Part shown: positions 6,494-12,898 of the stretch, piece by piece | Layout of the letters: each line of letters starts with the position of its first letter | Position numbering within the stretch: position 1 is the stretch's first letter | NCBI GenBank assembly: GCA_945910925.1 | Contig: CAMDZX010000034.1 | Coordinates: forward strand, 1 to 14,484 | Direction: 5' to 3' | From: an uncultured bacterium | Lineage (GTDB): Bacteria; Cyanobacteriota; Vampirovibrionia; Gastranaerophilales; Gastranaerophilaceae | Length of the DNA stretch: 14,484 nucleotides | Program-made: the position numbers and the translations under genes | Notes under the pieces: generated by a model | Told to the model about the DNA's origin: nothing | Seen by the model: only the letters and a program-made list of their open reading frames with translations | Database searches by the model: none

Positions 6494-7132
6494 ATGGGTG
6501 GCTCTTCTAAAAACAGCTCAACAAAATCTACTACATTAGGTAATACTACTACCTCTAATCCGTATGTTACTTCTACCACTAATAATGCCGGTACTACAAG
6601 TAAGTTTCAAGACGGTACTGCTCTTAATACAATTTATAACAACGTAAATCAAAATATCGGAAATCTCTTGAATGAATATCTAAATCCGACTCTAAATTCA
6701 ACTACTAATCAGGCTAAGTTAAACAGTTTTCAAAATACTCTGAATAACCAAATGAAAACAAATATGGAAAATAATATTGTTAATCCGCTTACAAAAAGGA
6801 ATATGATTCGTTCAAGTCAAGCTACGGATATGTATAATAATGCCTCAAATCAAGCCGCAAGCGAAATTGCTAATTATACTAATGACCTGCTTGCGAACTC
6901 TCAGAATAATACTGCTAATATGATTAATAATCTCTTAAACGCATATTTGCAAGGGTATAACGTTATCAGTAATAATCAGGCTCAGTCACTCTCTACAAGT
7001 CAAAGTAATGCAACGCAAACTCAAAATACAACTACGAAAAATACTGACTCTGCACTGGATTGGCTGAATTTTATCAATAGTTGGAAAAATTCTGATGCGA
7101 ATTTAATGGGAAGTGTCGGAAAGGTTCTGTAA
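6494..7132 (+). CDS. Asn/Ser/Thr-rich phage virion-like protein
   Basis: A 212-residue protein of strongly biased composition, dominated by Asn, Thr, Ser and Gln. It starts with a low-complexity G-G-S-S-K-N-S-S-T-K-S-T-T stretch. The central part (about 45-160) is long amphipathic helix with regular hydrophobic spacing (N-T-I-Y-N-N-V-N, M-I-N-N-L-L-N-A-Y-L-Q-G-Y), followed by a Ser/Gln/Thr-rich linker and a short hydrophobic C-terminus. A Ser/Lys/Thr-rich start followed by long helices is seen in podovirus structural or ejection proteins, and its place between the GNAT-like gene and the portal supports a virion role. The specific function is not identifiable. An AAAGGAAATT ribosome site precedes the start. 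Its last 30 bases overlap, tail to tail, the minus-strand repeat-protein gene. Confidence 0.7.
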   Translation: MGGSSKNSSTKSTTLGNTTTSNPYVTSTTNNAGTTSKFQDGTALNTIYNNVNQNIGNLLNEYLNPTLNSTTNQAKLNSFQNTLNNQMKTNMENNIVNPLTKRNMIRSSQATDMYNNASNQAASEIANYTNDLLANSQNNTANMINNLLNAYLQGYNVISNNQAQSLSTSQSNATQTQNTTTKNTDSALDWLNFINSWKNSDANLMGSVGKVL

Positions 7133-7651
7133 GTGTCTAAATAATTTTATTGATATTGGGATATGTTTTTCGGATGTATAAAAATTATTTGATAATGGTG
7201 TGGTTTTATGTGTTTCCTCCGTGTTAGTAATATTATAATAATTTGATTTAGTCGGTTTAGTTGTATTGGAAGTATTTTCTTGAAACGTAATATTTTTAAG
7301 GTGTGTATAGCTTTTGCCGTCTGATGAGAATATTGTATTTCCGCATCTGGTATAGCTTTTACCGTCTGATGAGAATACTGTATTTCCGCATTTTGTGTAG
7401 CTTTTGCCATCTGATGAGAATACTATATTCCCGCTTTTGGTATAGTTCTTACCGTCCGATGAGAATATTGTATTTCCGCTTTTGGTATAGTTCTTACCGT
7501 CCGATGAGAATACCGTATTCCCGCATTTTGTATAGCTTTTGCCATCTGATGAGAATATTAAGTTCCCATTTTGGATATATGTGGTGCAATTTGCGGGACT
7601 AACACTTGAAAACATTATAATTCCAAGTGCTATATAGATTAAATTACGCAT
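7103..7651 (-). CDS. Secreted protein built of 15-residue GN-x-x-FSSDGK repeats
   Basis: A 182-residue protein from the start chosen here. Residues 1-22 form a signal peptide (M-R-N-L-I-Y-I-A-L-G-I-I-M-F, then polar A-N-C), so it is exported. Residues 29-118 consist of six tandem 15-residue units of the form G-N-x-x-F-S-S-D-G-K-x-Y-T-x-x, followed by a decayed seventh. The S-S-D-G turn and alternating hydrophobics suggest short beta-hairpins stacked into a solenoid or rod. The C-terminal ~65 residues are polar, Thr/Asn/His-rich and without repeats. An upstream in-frame ATG at 7675 is possible, but the TATAAT box at 7661-7666 (minus strand) lies only nine bases before 7651, so the shorter start fits. 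It sits reversed inside the phage operon, like a cargo (moron) gene. Function unknown. Confidence 0.75.
   Translation of the reverse strand: MRNLIYIALGIIMFSSVSPANCTTYIQNGNLIFSSDGKSYTKCGNTVFSSDGKNYTKSGNTIFSSDGKNYTKSGNIVFSSDGKSYTKCGNTVFSSDGKSYTRCGNTIFSSDGKSYTHLKNITFQENTSNTTKPTKSNYYNITNTEETHKTTPLSNNFYTSEKHIPISIKLFRHLQNLSDTSH
7298..7567 (-). repeat. Six tandem 45-bp coding repeats
   Basis: The repeat array of the secreted protein at DNA level: six units of exactly 45 bp, highly similar (for example CCGTCTGATGAGAATA recurring on the + strand). The low divergence suggests recent expansion or homogenisation, and copy number may vary between strains. Confidence 0.85.
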
Positions 7652-7731
7652 TGTTGTCAAATTATACATATACAAAGTTTAGCATATTTTATAAAGAATT
7701 TGTTTAATATATTTACTATTTTGAGAAAATT

Positions 7732-8052
7732 ATGAAAAAATCTAAGAAAATAACAAAAATAGAGGATTTTGACACAAGTATTATTAACTGCCGGCATGTT
7801 AATCTGTTTAATGTCGCTCTTGATTCTGTCGAAATCTTGTTAAAAAATTTCCTTGCAGAAATTAAAAACTACGACGGAAATCCTGTCGAATTGTCTAAAA
7901 ATCTTATTGCGACTCTCGATTTCCTGATTTCTGCTATCGGGAAAATACAAAAAGGGCAAAGACTTGCCCTTAATCTTGATAAGAATACTCCTGTTCAAGA
8001 TTCTGAACCGCAAATTAATATTATTGAGGGAATGGATTTTGATAAAGTTTAA
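7732..8052 (+). CDS. Small phage-module protein upstream of portal
   Basis: A 106-residue soluble protein, not firmly recognised. After a basic N-terminus (M-K-K-S-K-K-I-T-K), a helical core spans about 20-80 (L-F-N-V-A-L-D-S-V-E-I-L-L-K, then L-I-A-T-L-D-F-L-I-S-A-I-G-K-I-Q-K-G-Q-R). It ends with an acidic E-P-Q-I-N-I-I-E-G-M-D-F-D-K. It stops 15 bases before the portal gene, so both are expected in one transcript. In tailed phages this position often holds a terminase small subunit or a connector/scaffold helper; the helical make-up allows this but does not prove it. The ribosome site (GAG) is weak. The spacer to the reverse gene at 7651 holds divergent AT-rich promoter sequence. Confidence 0.65.
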   Translation: MKKSKKITKIEDFDTSIINCRHVNLFNVALDSVEILLKNFLAEIKNYDGNPVELSKNLIATLDFLISAIGKIQKGQRLALNLDKNTPVQDSEPQINIIEGMDFDKV

Positions 8053-8067
8053 GGAAAGGTTGTAATT

Positions 8068-9882
8068 ATGTCGTTTGAATATTTGATTGAAGAAGAAAAT
8101 AATATAAAAAAATTGTCGCAAGCTGATGAAAATGAGCTTGTGAAAAAAATTGTTGAGGATTATAAAATATTTAATGATAAAAGAGCTGATAATCTTCAAA
8201 AATCTAATAACTTGATTGATGAAATATTTTTTAAGTCCAAAAGTATAAACCATTCTAAGGATAAAAATACTAACTGGAAATCTAAAATTAAAATGTGTAA
8301 GTTATTTATGTTTTATCAAACGCTCAAAGCTTTTATATGGAGAAATGTCTATTCTAATGTTAATTCCATGTTTGATGTTTCAGGTGAAAATCACGACAGT
8401 GATAATGCCGCCAATAAACAAAAGGCGATGTTGGTTGATATACTTGAAAAAATGGATTATCAAAAAACTTGTGATGAAGTGATTGATAATGCATTACTTT
8501 ATGGGGAGCTTATTTCTTTTACCGCTTGGAAAAAGAAATATGAAGAATATAGGCGTCCTGTTGATTTCTTTAAAAATCTGTTTTCTGAAGATTTTGAAAA
8601 ACTGCCGAGAATTCTTGAAGCGATTAAAAACGGGAAAAATTATTGGACTGATTACAGAAAGATTTATGATAATCCGTTTGTTTACCCTGTGAATCCTGCA
8701 AATATCGTGTTTGATACATCCCAAAAAGATAATTGGGATGATTGTCCAAAAATTTATCGTTCGTTTAAAACTCCGCAAGATATTATTAACAACAAACTTT
8801 ATAAAATTGATAAAATAACTGCTCAAAACATTAAGAATATCGTGAAACAAAATAATGATATAAATAACAAAGATGTTAAAAGACTGTTTGATGAGGTTAC
8901 GGACGGGCAAACTGTTGAAGTCCTTGAACATTGGGGAGATTTGAAGCTTCCTAATGGGACACTCCTCAAAAATTGGCATGCTGTTGTTGTTGCAAGAAAA
9001 TATCTTGTAAGGTTTAAAAAGAATGAAAGTATTATTAATCCGTTTACCTATGGAGCATTGATACAAGACCCCGAATCAAAACGGGGCATTTCTCCTTTAT
9101 ACTCTATTCTGTCGCTCGCTCATGCTCAAGAAGATTTGTTCAATAGAACAATTAATATGCAAGCATTATCCGAAAATCCTCCTCTGCTCGCTCCCGAAGG
9201 GTTCTTTACGCAAGAAGAAATTAATTTGTATCCGGGTAAAATTATTGAATATGGTGATAATCTTTCGCCGGCTGCCGCGTTTAAACAAATTACTTTTGAT
9301 AATAAGGTCTTTCTCAATGATATAACATTTATTGATAGTCTTATGTCGGAAGTTTCAGGAATTTATCCTTCTATGATTGGGGTAGAAGAAACATCTGTCA
9401 AAACCGCTACCGAGATTACTACTAAAACTCAAGGGCAGATGACAAGGCTCGCGATGTTATTGGACATAATTAATCAGTATCTTGTTATTCCGAATGTTAA
9501 AAACGTTGCGAAATTATGCGCAGATTTTAAATCAGGAATTGAAACAGTCTTTATAAATAAAAATAATCAAAAAGAATTGATTATGATAGATGATAATGTC
9601 AGACAAGCTGATTATAAATACACCTATGCTGATAGAACCATGATTAATGAAAAATCCTCTAAGGCTGATTTGCTCGTACAAGCAATTGAAAAATTTGCAC
9701 AACAACTTCCGCTTGATTTACCTGAAATATTTATTTGGTATTTTGAGCAGAAGGGTGTTGAAAACCCTGAAAGATTCCTCGCTCAACAACAACCGATTAA
9801 TCCACAGGAGGCCTTAACGCAGGCTATTTCTTCTATTGGGCAAGTGCAACAAGAAATACCTGCTCAAGTATCTAATGCATAA
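8068..9882 (+). CDS. Podovirus-type portal (head-tail connector) protein
   Basis: A 604-residue protein with the features of portal proteins: a helical N-terminal part, an alpha/beta wing with the stretch A-N-I-V-F-D-T-S-Q-K-D-N-W-D-D (about 211-225), and the segment G-I-S-P-L-Y-S-I-L-S-L-A-H-A-Q-E-D-L-F-N (about 341-360), which corresponds to the stem/clip region where portal families place a long helix. It then has an E-x-Y-P-G-K-I-I-E-Y motif, a long helical crown region (S-V-K-T-A-T-E-I-T-T-K-T-Q-G-Q-M) and a Gln/Pro-rich C-terminus. Portals form the dodecameric DNA gate of the capsid vertex. The reading frame is complete with no stop or frameshift, a normal length for N4/P22-like portals, so it has been maintained. 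An AAGGAAAGG ribosome site precedes it. No terminase or capsid gene follows; a terminator comes first. Confidence 0.88.
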   Translation: MSFEYLIEEENNIKKLSQADENELVKKIVEDYKIFNDKRADNLQKSNNLIDEIFFKSKSINHSKDKNTNWKSKIKMCKLFMFYQTLKAFIWRNVYSNVNSMFDVSGENHDSDNAANKQKAMLVDILEKMDYQKTCDEVIDNALLYGELISFTAWKKKYEEYRRPVDFFKNLFSEDFEKLPRILEAIKNGKNYWTDYRKIYDNPFVYPVNPANIVFDTSQKDNWDDCPKIYRSFKTPQDIINNKLYKIDKITAQNIKNIVKQNNDINNKDVKRLFDEVTDGQTVEVLEHWGDLKLPNGTLLKNWHAVVVARKYLVRFKKNESIINPFTYGALIQDPESKRGISPLYSILSLAHAQEDLFNRTINMQALSENPPLLAPEGFFTQEEINLYPGKIIEYGDNLSPAAAFKQITFDNKVFLNDITFIDSLMSEVSGIYPSMIGVEETSVKTATEITTKTQGQMTRLAMLLDIINQYLVIPNVKNVAKLCADFKSGIETVFINKNNQKELIMIDDNVRQADYKYTYADRTMINEKSSKADLLVQAIEKFAQQLPLDLPEIFIWYFEQKGVENPERFLAQQQPINPQEALTQAISSIGQVQQEIPAQVSNA

Positions 9883-9910
9883 GTTTCTTCATATGTGCAC
9901 CTTTTATGTT

Positions 9911-9956
9911 GGCAGATGATGCAGTGTTGATTGATATTGTATCATCTGCCTGTTTT
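9911..9956 (+). terminator. Intrinsic terminator after portal gene
   Basis: A perfect 10-bp stem, GGCAGATGAT (9911-9920) with ATCATCTGCC (9941-9950), a 20-base loop, then GTTTTT. It ends the phage-like operon 29 bases after the portal stop and separates it from the effector-like cassettes. Confidence 0.8.
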
Positions 9957-9968
9957 TATGCGTAAACC

Positions 9969-10315
9969 GTATTCTACAAAGAGGTTTAGTCGGTTAGGTT
10001 TATTAGGGTTGTTACGTCTTAATAAGTAAGAAAATTTTTTGTGTCTTGTTTTCTGCAAAACAAGGCACAGTTTTGTTGGTAATTTAATAGGGAGAAATCC
10101 CGGAAAGGAGTTTGCTATGTTTTATGGTGAACAAAAAAAGAAATGCGCAGGAACTTATAGAGTTTCAGGTTATACACGCGAAGATGGGACTAAAGTGTCG
10201 TCTTATATGAGAACGTGCGGTGCAAAACATGAAGGTAAAGATACCGCAGAAAAGGCAAAGGTAGAATATACTCTTACGGATGATGAAAGAGAATATGCTC
10301 GTAAAAAAGAATATT
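9969..10315 (+). repeat. Long direct repeat, copy 1 (leader + 5' coding)
   Basis: 347 bp almost identical to 12899-13331: about 148 bp of leader plus the first ~66 codons of the effector-like gene. Apart from scattered substitutions, the two copies differ by a one-base deletion in the copy 2 leader and by the 87-nt insert in copy 2. After this point the two genes diverge sharply at DNA level. Confidence 0.9.
10041..10101 (+). promoter_or_regulatory. Conserved structured leader of effector-like gene 1
   Basis: Two hairpins precede the start codon. One is a 12-bp stem at 10041-10052/10057-10068 with a CTGC loop. The other is GGGA-GAAA-TCCC at 10090-10101 with a GNRA tetraloop, ending two bases before the AAAGGAG ribosome site (10104-10110). 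Both are retained in copy 2 (12970-12997 and 13019-13030). Translational control or transcript processing is plausible. Confidence 0.5.
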
Positions 10316-10962
10316 TGGAACAAATAAATAATCTGACTTTTGCATCAGTACAAGATAGTTTGACAGATGGTGTTGCACTATCATTACAACAATATATAGC
10401 AAAGCATGTTTCATTGCCATATGTATTTTGTGAGTATTACAATCTTTCACTTGACTATGATAAAAGATATAATAATAAAAATAATGTATATAAAAATTTT
10501 GAAGATATTAATGAATCAAAATTGAAAGAATTTATTAAAAAGGAATATGAAAATGAAAAGATATCAAATTCTACTCCTGTAGTTATTGTTCAGCCGGGTT
10601 CTCCTCTTGCAAATGAATTGATAATAAATTCTGATAAGTTATTTAATGAAATTAATAACCATATTATTAAGATAAAGTTAGGTGTATGTAAAAATAATAA
10701 TTTTAGTTTTTCTTTCGATGCAAACCAAGATACAAATTTGTATTTAACACTTGGTAAGTGTAATGTATATAATCTTAAATATGATAAAGGTATTTATAGT
10801 GGTGCCGTTGTTGATTATTATGATTTTTCGTGGCTTAAACATTCCCCAAATTTAAAGCAAGCGATTTTTAATGCAGTTAATAATAATGCTGTCATTCAAC
10901 AATGTAATGGAGAATTGACTCCTTATATTATAATTATACCGTTTATTATATATGAAAATTAG
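10117..10962 (+). CDS. Effector-like protein 1 with GYTRxDGTxV N-terminal domain
   Basis: A 281-residue protein. The start at 10117 is chosen because AAAGGAG lies six bases upstream and the same start is kept in the paralogue. Residues 9-60 form a conserved basic Cys-containing module, with G-Y-T-R-E-D-G-T-K-V at 18-27 and Y-M-R-T-C-G-A-K-H-E-G at 30-40. A helical linker follows, then a variable domain ending in G-K-C-N-V-Y-N-L, V-V-D-Y-Y-D-F (231-237) and a hydrophobic C-terminus (Y-I-I-I-I-P-F-I-I-Y). There is no signal peptide, so any export would not use Sec. The homologous gene at 13046 has the same plan. Both face a convergent membrane gene whose stop overlaps theirs, as in effector/immunity pairs. 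No catalytic motif is recognised; toxin function is inference. It lies just after the portal operon terminator. Confidence 0.75.
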   Translation: MFYGEQKKKCAGTYRVSGYTREDGTKVSSYMRTCGAKHEGKDTAEKAKVEYTLTDDEREYARKKEYLEQINNLTFASVQDSLTDGVALSLQQYIAKHVSLPYVFCEYYNLSLDYDKRYNNKNNVYKNFEDINESKLKEFIKKEYENEKISNSTPVVIVQPGSPLANELIINSDKLFNEINNHIIKIKLGVCKNNNFSFSFDANQDTNLYLTLGKCNVYNLKYDKGIYSGAVVDYYDFSWLKHSPNLKQAIFNAVNNNAVIQQCNGELTPYIIIIPFIIYEN

Positions 10963-11372
10963 TAATTTACAGATAGTTGAAGTAATAAGTTATATACAAG
11001 ATATGCTATGAATAAAAATGTAACGAATTGCCCTATTAACCATATAAAACTGAAGATAGGGCTTTCGTATACATATTTTTGTTTGAGTTTATAATTTCTG
11101 AATACAATAGTTTCGAATAGAAATATTATTGCAATCGGGATATAGATAATAATGCCTAAAACAAATGCCATAATAATAGTTGCAGATATATAATCATAAA
11201 CATTTACTGTGAATATTAATAAAAACCATCCTGCTAACATTGTAAGATAACTCCAGAGATGGCTTTTTAACTGTTTAAATAAATTAAAATTATTAAAGAA
11301 ATAATTATTGTCAACTTTTTCAATTGGATTTATAAAAAGTTTTTTAATTAGTTTTTTATGAAGTTTTAACAT
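10959..11372 (-). CDS. Three-helix membrane protein, candidate immunity partner of effector-like protein 1
   Basis: A 137-residue protein with a short basic amphipathic N-terminus (M-L-K-L-H-K-K-L-I-K-K) and about three transmembrane segments (roughly 38-58, 62-88 and 107-132). The motif H-L-W-S-Y-L-T-M-L-A-G-W is shared with H-L-W-S-H-S-M-A-I-W-G-W in the protein at 13936-14301. The stretch before the last helix (F-E-T-I-V-F-R-N-Y-K-L-K-Q-K) matches F-x-I-E-S-L-F-F-R-K-F-K-I-K in that protein. It converges on the effector-like gene with a four-base overlap at the stop codons. Unlike its two relatives it has a short leader with a purine-rich GAGG site, about 20 bases from a shared TATAAT box. 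Immunity is inferred only from size, topology and position. Confidence 0.75.
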   Translation of the reverse strand: MLKLHKKLIKKLFINPIEKVDNNYFFNNFNLFKQLKSHLWSYLTMLAGWFLLIFTVNVYDYISATIIMAFVLGIIIYIPIAIIFLFETIVFRNYKLKQKYVYESPIFSFIWLIGQFVTFLFIAYLVYNLLLQLSVNY

Positions 11373-11395
11373 ATATTGTATTACCTTAAACCTCT

Positions 11396-11450
11396 ATTAT
11401 TATATATCTGTTTTGGAAAAAATAAAGTATATATTTACATTTATTTTAAA
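11396..11450 (-). promoter_or_regulatory. 55-bp shared upstream block, copy 1 (TATAAT)
   Basis: Read on the minus strand, the block runs from a TTTAAAATAAATGTAAATA stretch to a TATAAT box (minus strand of 11399-11404). It is nearly identical to blocks at 12692-12746 and 14306-14360. Here the ATG is 26 bases after the box and a GAGG ribosome site exists, so this copy has a short 5' leader. Confidence 0.65.
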
Positions 11451-11588
11451 TGTGGTGTTGTGTTTTCCCCATTGGGAAGATTCTGAACAGTCTGAAAAAC
11501 TACGCTTATGCTTGTTTCCCGGTCTTTCAGGATGATACCTAGAGTAAGTGCGAAACGTTGGACTCTTGTATTTGTTAGGGTTTGCCAT
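11400..11588 (-). CDS. 62-codon small frame running through a repeat element
   Basis: ATG at 11588 is preceded by AAAAGGAA at a normal distance and begins 34 bases after the stop of the 354-residue membrane gene on the same strand. The 62-residue product is polar and basic (M-A-N-P-N-K-Y-K-S-P-T-F-R-T-Y-S-R-Y). From about residue 19 it is encoded by a repeat element also present at 12778-12832, where a one-base indel breaks the frame. The last third is the shared promoter block read through. It could be a real small gene fused into repeat DNA or a chance frame. Confidence 0.3.
   Translation of the reverse strand: MANPNKYKSPTFRTYSRYHPERPGNKHKRSFSDCSESSQWGKHNTTFKINVNIYFIFSKTDI
11479..11535. 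repeat. REP/MITE-like inverted repeat element, copy 1
   Basis: Ends ATTCTGAA (11480-11487) and TTCAGGAT (11526-11533) form an imperfect inverted repeat around a core containing AAAAACTACGCTTATGC. Copy 2 is at 12778-12832 with perfect ends. Both lie at the same place, beyond the 55-bp promoter block of a membrane gene. Confidence 0.7.
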
Positions 11589-11622
11589 TATTATATTTCC
11601 TTTTAGAATTCCTATTGCAGAA

Positions 11623-12687
11623 TTATCTAAATAGAAAACAATATATGATTATACTTGCAGCTATTACAACAATAATAGCTGCAAGTATACCAAGATGCCA
11701 AATAATATTATAAATTTTATTCGTATATAAAAATTTATAATTAAGTTTAAAGTTCTTTAAAATAAATCTTTCAAGTACATATATTAATGGGGCTCCTATT
11801 AGTATTAAGAAGGCAAGATTTGTAATTGTTAGAATATAAAATAACCTAGAATTGTAATCAAGAAGTATTAGTAACCCGTTTACAAGTCCTAAAAGACCCA
11901 TTAATGATATGTAATGTGAAAATAAATAAATTTTGTTATTGGGTGGTTTTATATCAATTATTTCTGACTTTACAGGTTTATATAATTTAAAAATAATAAA
12001 TAACAACATAAGAAATATTGAGAAAAATATAATATTTTTATGTAGTTTTAACAGATATTCATTATAGCTGATATAGGTATTGAATTCTGTTGAAGAAAAA
12101 TCGCTGATGATATATTTTGGTAATTTTTGTGCGGTATATACTATTGTTATGTCGCTACCTGAATATTCGGCTTCTATTAAATTGCCGTTTGTATCATATC
12201 TGTAATAATGACTGACATCACGGTCTTTTTCTATGAAGATAAGTTCACCATAAGAGTTATAATATAAGCCTACATCTTCAAATTTATACATTTTTTGCGC
12301 TACGTAAGGAAAAGTTTTGTGGATTCTGCTTCCTAATATTTGTATAAGTTTTTTTCTAACTCTTGTTTCCGGGTTTAGTGAAAACGGATTAATATTATCG
12401 TATGCATGACAATATGTGCCGTTAGTTTTGTCTCCTTTTGATTTTATATATTCTTGGAAGGTTTTGGGGTATTTTGTTGTGTCTATATGTCGCTCGTAAT
12501 TTGTAAAAAGATTGGTAATTATTTTATCATTGTATTGTGGCAGGTAATTATCCATAGAATGATAAAATTTGTAATATCCTTGTTTTGTGAAGCTTCCGAT
12601 ACCGGCTTGAAGTATGTAGTTGCTTGCAAGTACTATTAAAAAGATTATAAAAATTTGTTTAATATAATTTATACTTTGTTTAATCAT
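11623..12687 (-). CDS. 354-residue membrane protein: YD-like outside domain plus immunity-like helices
   Basis: Residue ~10-28 is a first membrane anchor. Residues ~30-215 are a polar, probably periplasmic or extracellular domain with two YD-repeat-like stretches (Y-Y-N-S-Y-G-E-L-I-F-I-E and Y-Y-R-Y-D-T-N-G-N-L-I-E-A-E-Y, about 141-175), patterns typical of Rhs/YD proteins. The C-terminal ~130 residues hold about four helices. The end (L-E-R-F-I-L-K-N-F-K-L-N-Y-K-F-L, then N-K-I-Y-N-I-I-W-H-L-G-I) is clearly related to the two smaller membrane proteins nearby. There is no ribosome site: a TATAAT lies seven bases before the ATG at 12687, predicting a leaderless mRNA. No convergent effector gene faces it, so it may be an orphan immunity-type protein or have a different role. 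Function unknown. Confidence 0.75.
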   Translation of the reverse strand: MIKQSINYIKQIFIIFLIVLASNYILQAGIGSFTKQGYYKFYHSMDNYLPQYNDKIITNLFTNYERHIDTTKYPKTFQEYIKSKGDKTNGTYCHAYDNINPFSLNPETRVRKKLIQILGSRIHKTFPYVAQKMYKFEDVGLYYNSYGELIFIEKDRDVSHYYRYDTNGNLIEAEYSGSDITIVYTAQKLPKYIISDFSSTEFNTYISYNEYLLKLHKNIIFFSIFLMLLFIIFKLYKPVKSEIIDIKPPNNKIYLFSHYISLMGLLGLVNGLLILLDYNSRLFYILTITNLAFLILIGAPLIYVLERFILKNFKLNYKFLYTNKIYNIIWHLGILAAIIVVIAASIIIYCFLFR

Positions 12688-12691
12688 ATTA

Positions 12692-12746
12692 ATTATTATA
12701 TATCTGTTTTTTGAAAAATAAAGTATATATTTACATTTATTTTAAA
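12692..12746 (-). promoter_or_regulatory. 55-bp shared upstream block, copy 2 (leaderless promoter)
   Basis: Same block as 11396-11450 and 14306-14360. TATAAT is on the minus strand of 12695-12700, followed by seven bases (AATTAAT) and the ATG at 12687. The predicted transcription start coincides with the start codon. Confidence 0.65.
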
Positions 12747-12777
12747 TGTGGTGTTGTGTTATTTCCCCATTGGTAAG

Positions 12778-12832
12778 ATCCTGAACAGTCTGAAAAACTA
12801 CGCTTATGCTCGTTTTTCCGGTCTTTCAGGAT
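12778..12832. repeat. REP/MITE-like inverted repeat element, copy 2
   Basis: Perfect 8-bp ends ATCCTGAA (12778-12785) and TTCAGGAT (12825-12832) around the same core as 11479-11535, with a one-base length difference in the run before GGTCTTTCAG. A small separate hairpin, GTGCGAAATATCGCAC, follows at about 12848-12863. The rest of 12688-13045 is promoter block and duplicated leader; no gene is visible. Confidence 0.7.
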
Positions 12833-12898
12833 GACATAATGTTTTGGTGCGAAATATCGCACTACTAAAATGAGCAGAAGGTAGTATTGGTTGTGGTT

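Noticed and set aside
7303..7602. + strand frame of 99 codons rich in Tyr, Arg and Phe
   Set aside because: It is the antisense shadow of the 45-bp repeats, which keep any frame open. The minus frame has a signal peptide and sensible repeats.
8494..9066. Minus-strand 190-codon frame inside the portal gene
   Set aside because: Ile/Phe/Asn-rich translation typical of antisense AT-rich coding DNA; the portal frame is clearly the real one.
10039..10116. Extended TTG start for effector-like gene 1, adding 26 residues
   Set aside because: The extra codons cover the leader hairpins and the ribosome site. The ATG at 10117 has AAAGGAG at ideal distance, conserved in the second copy.
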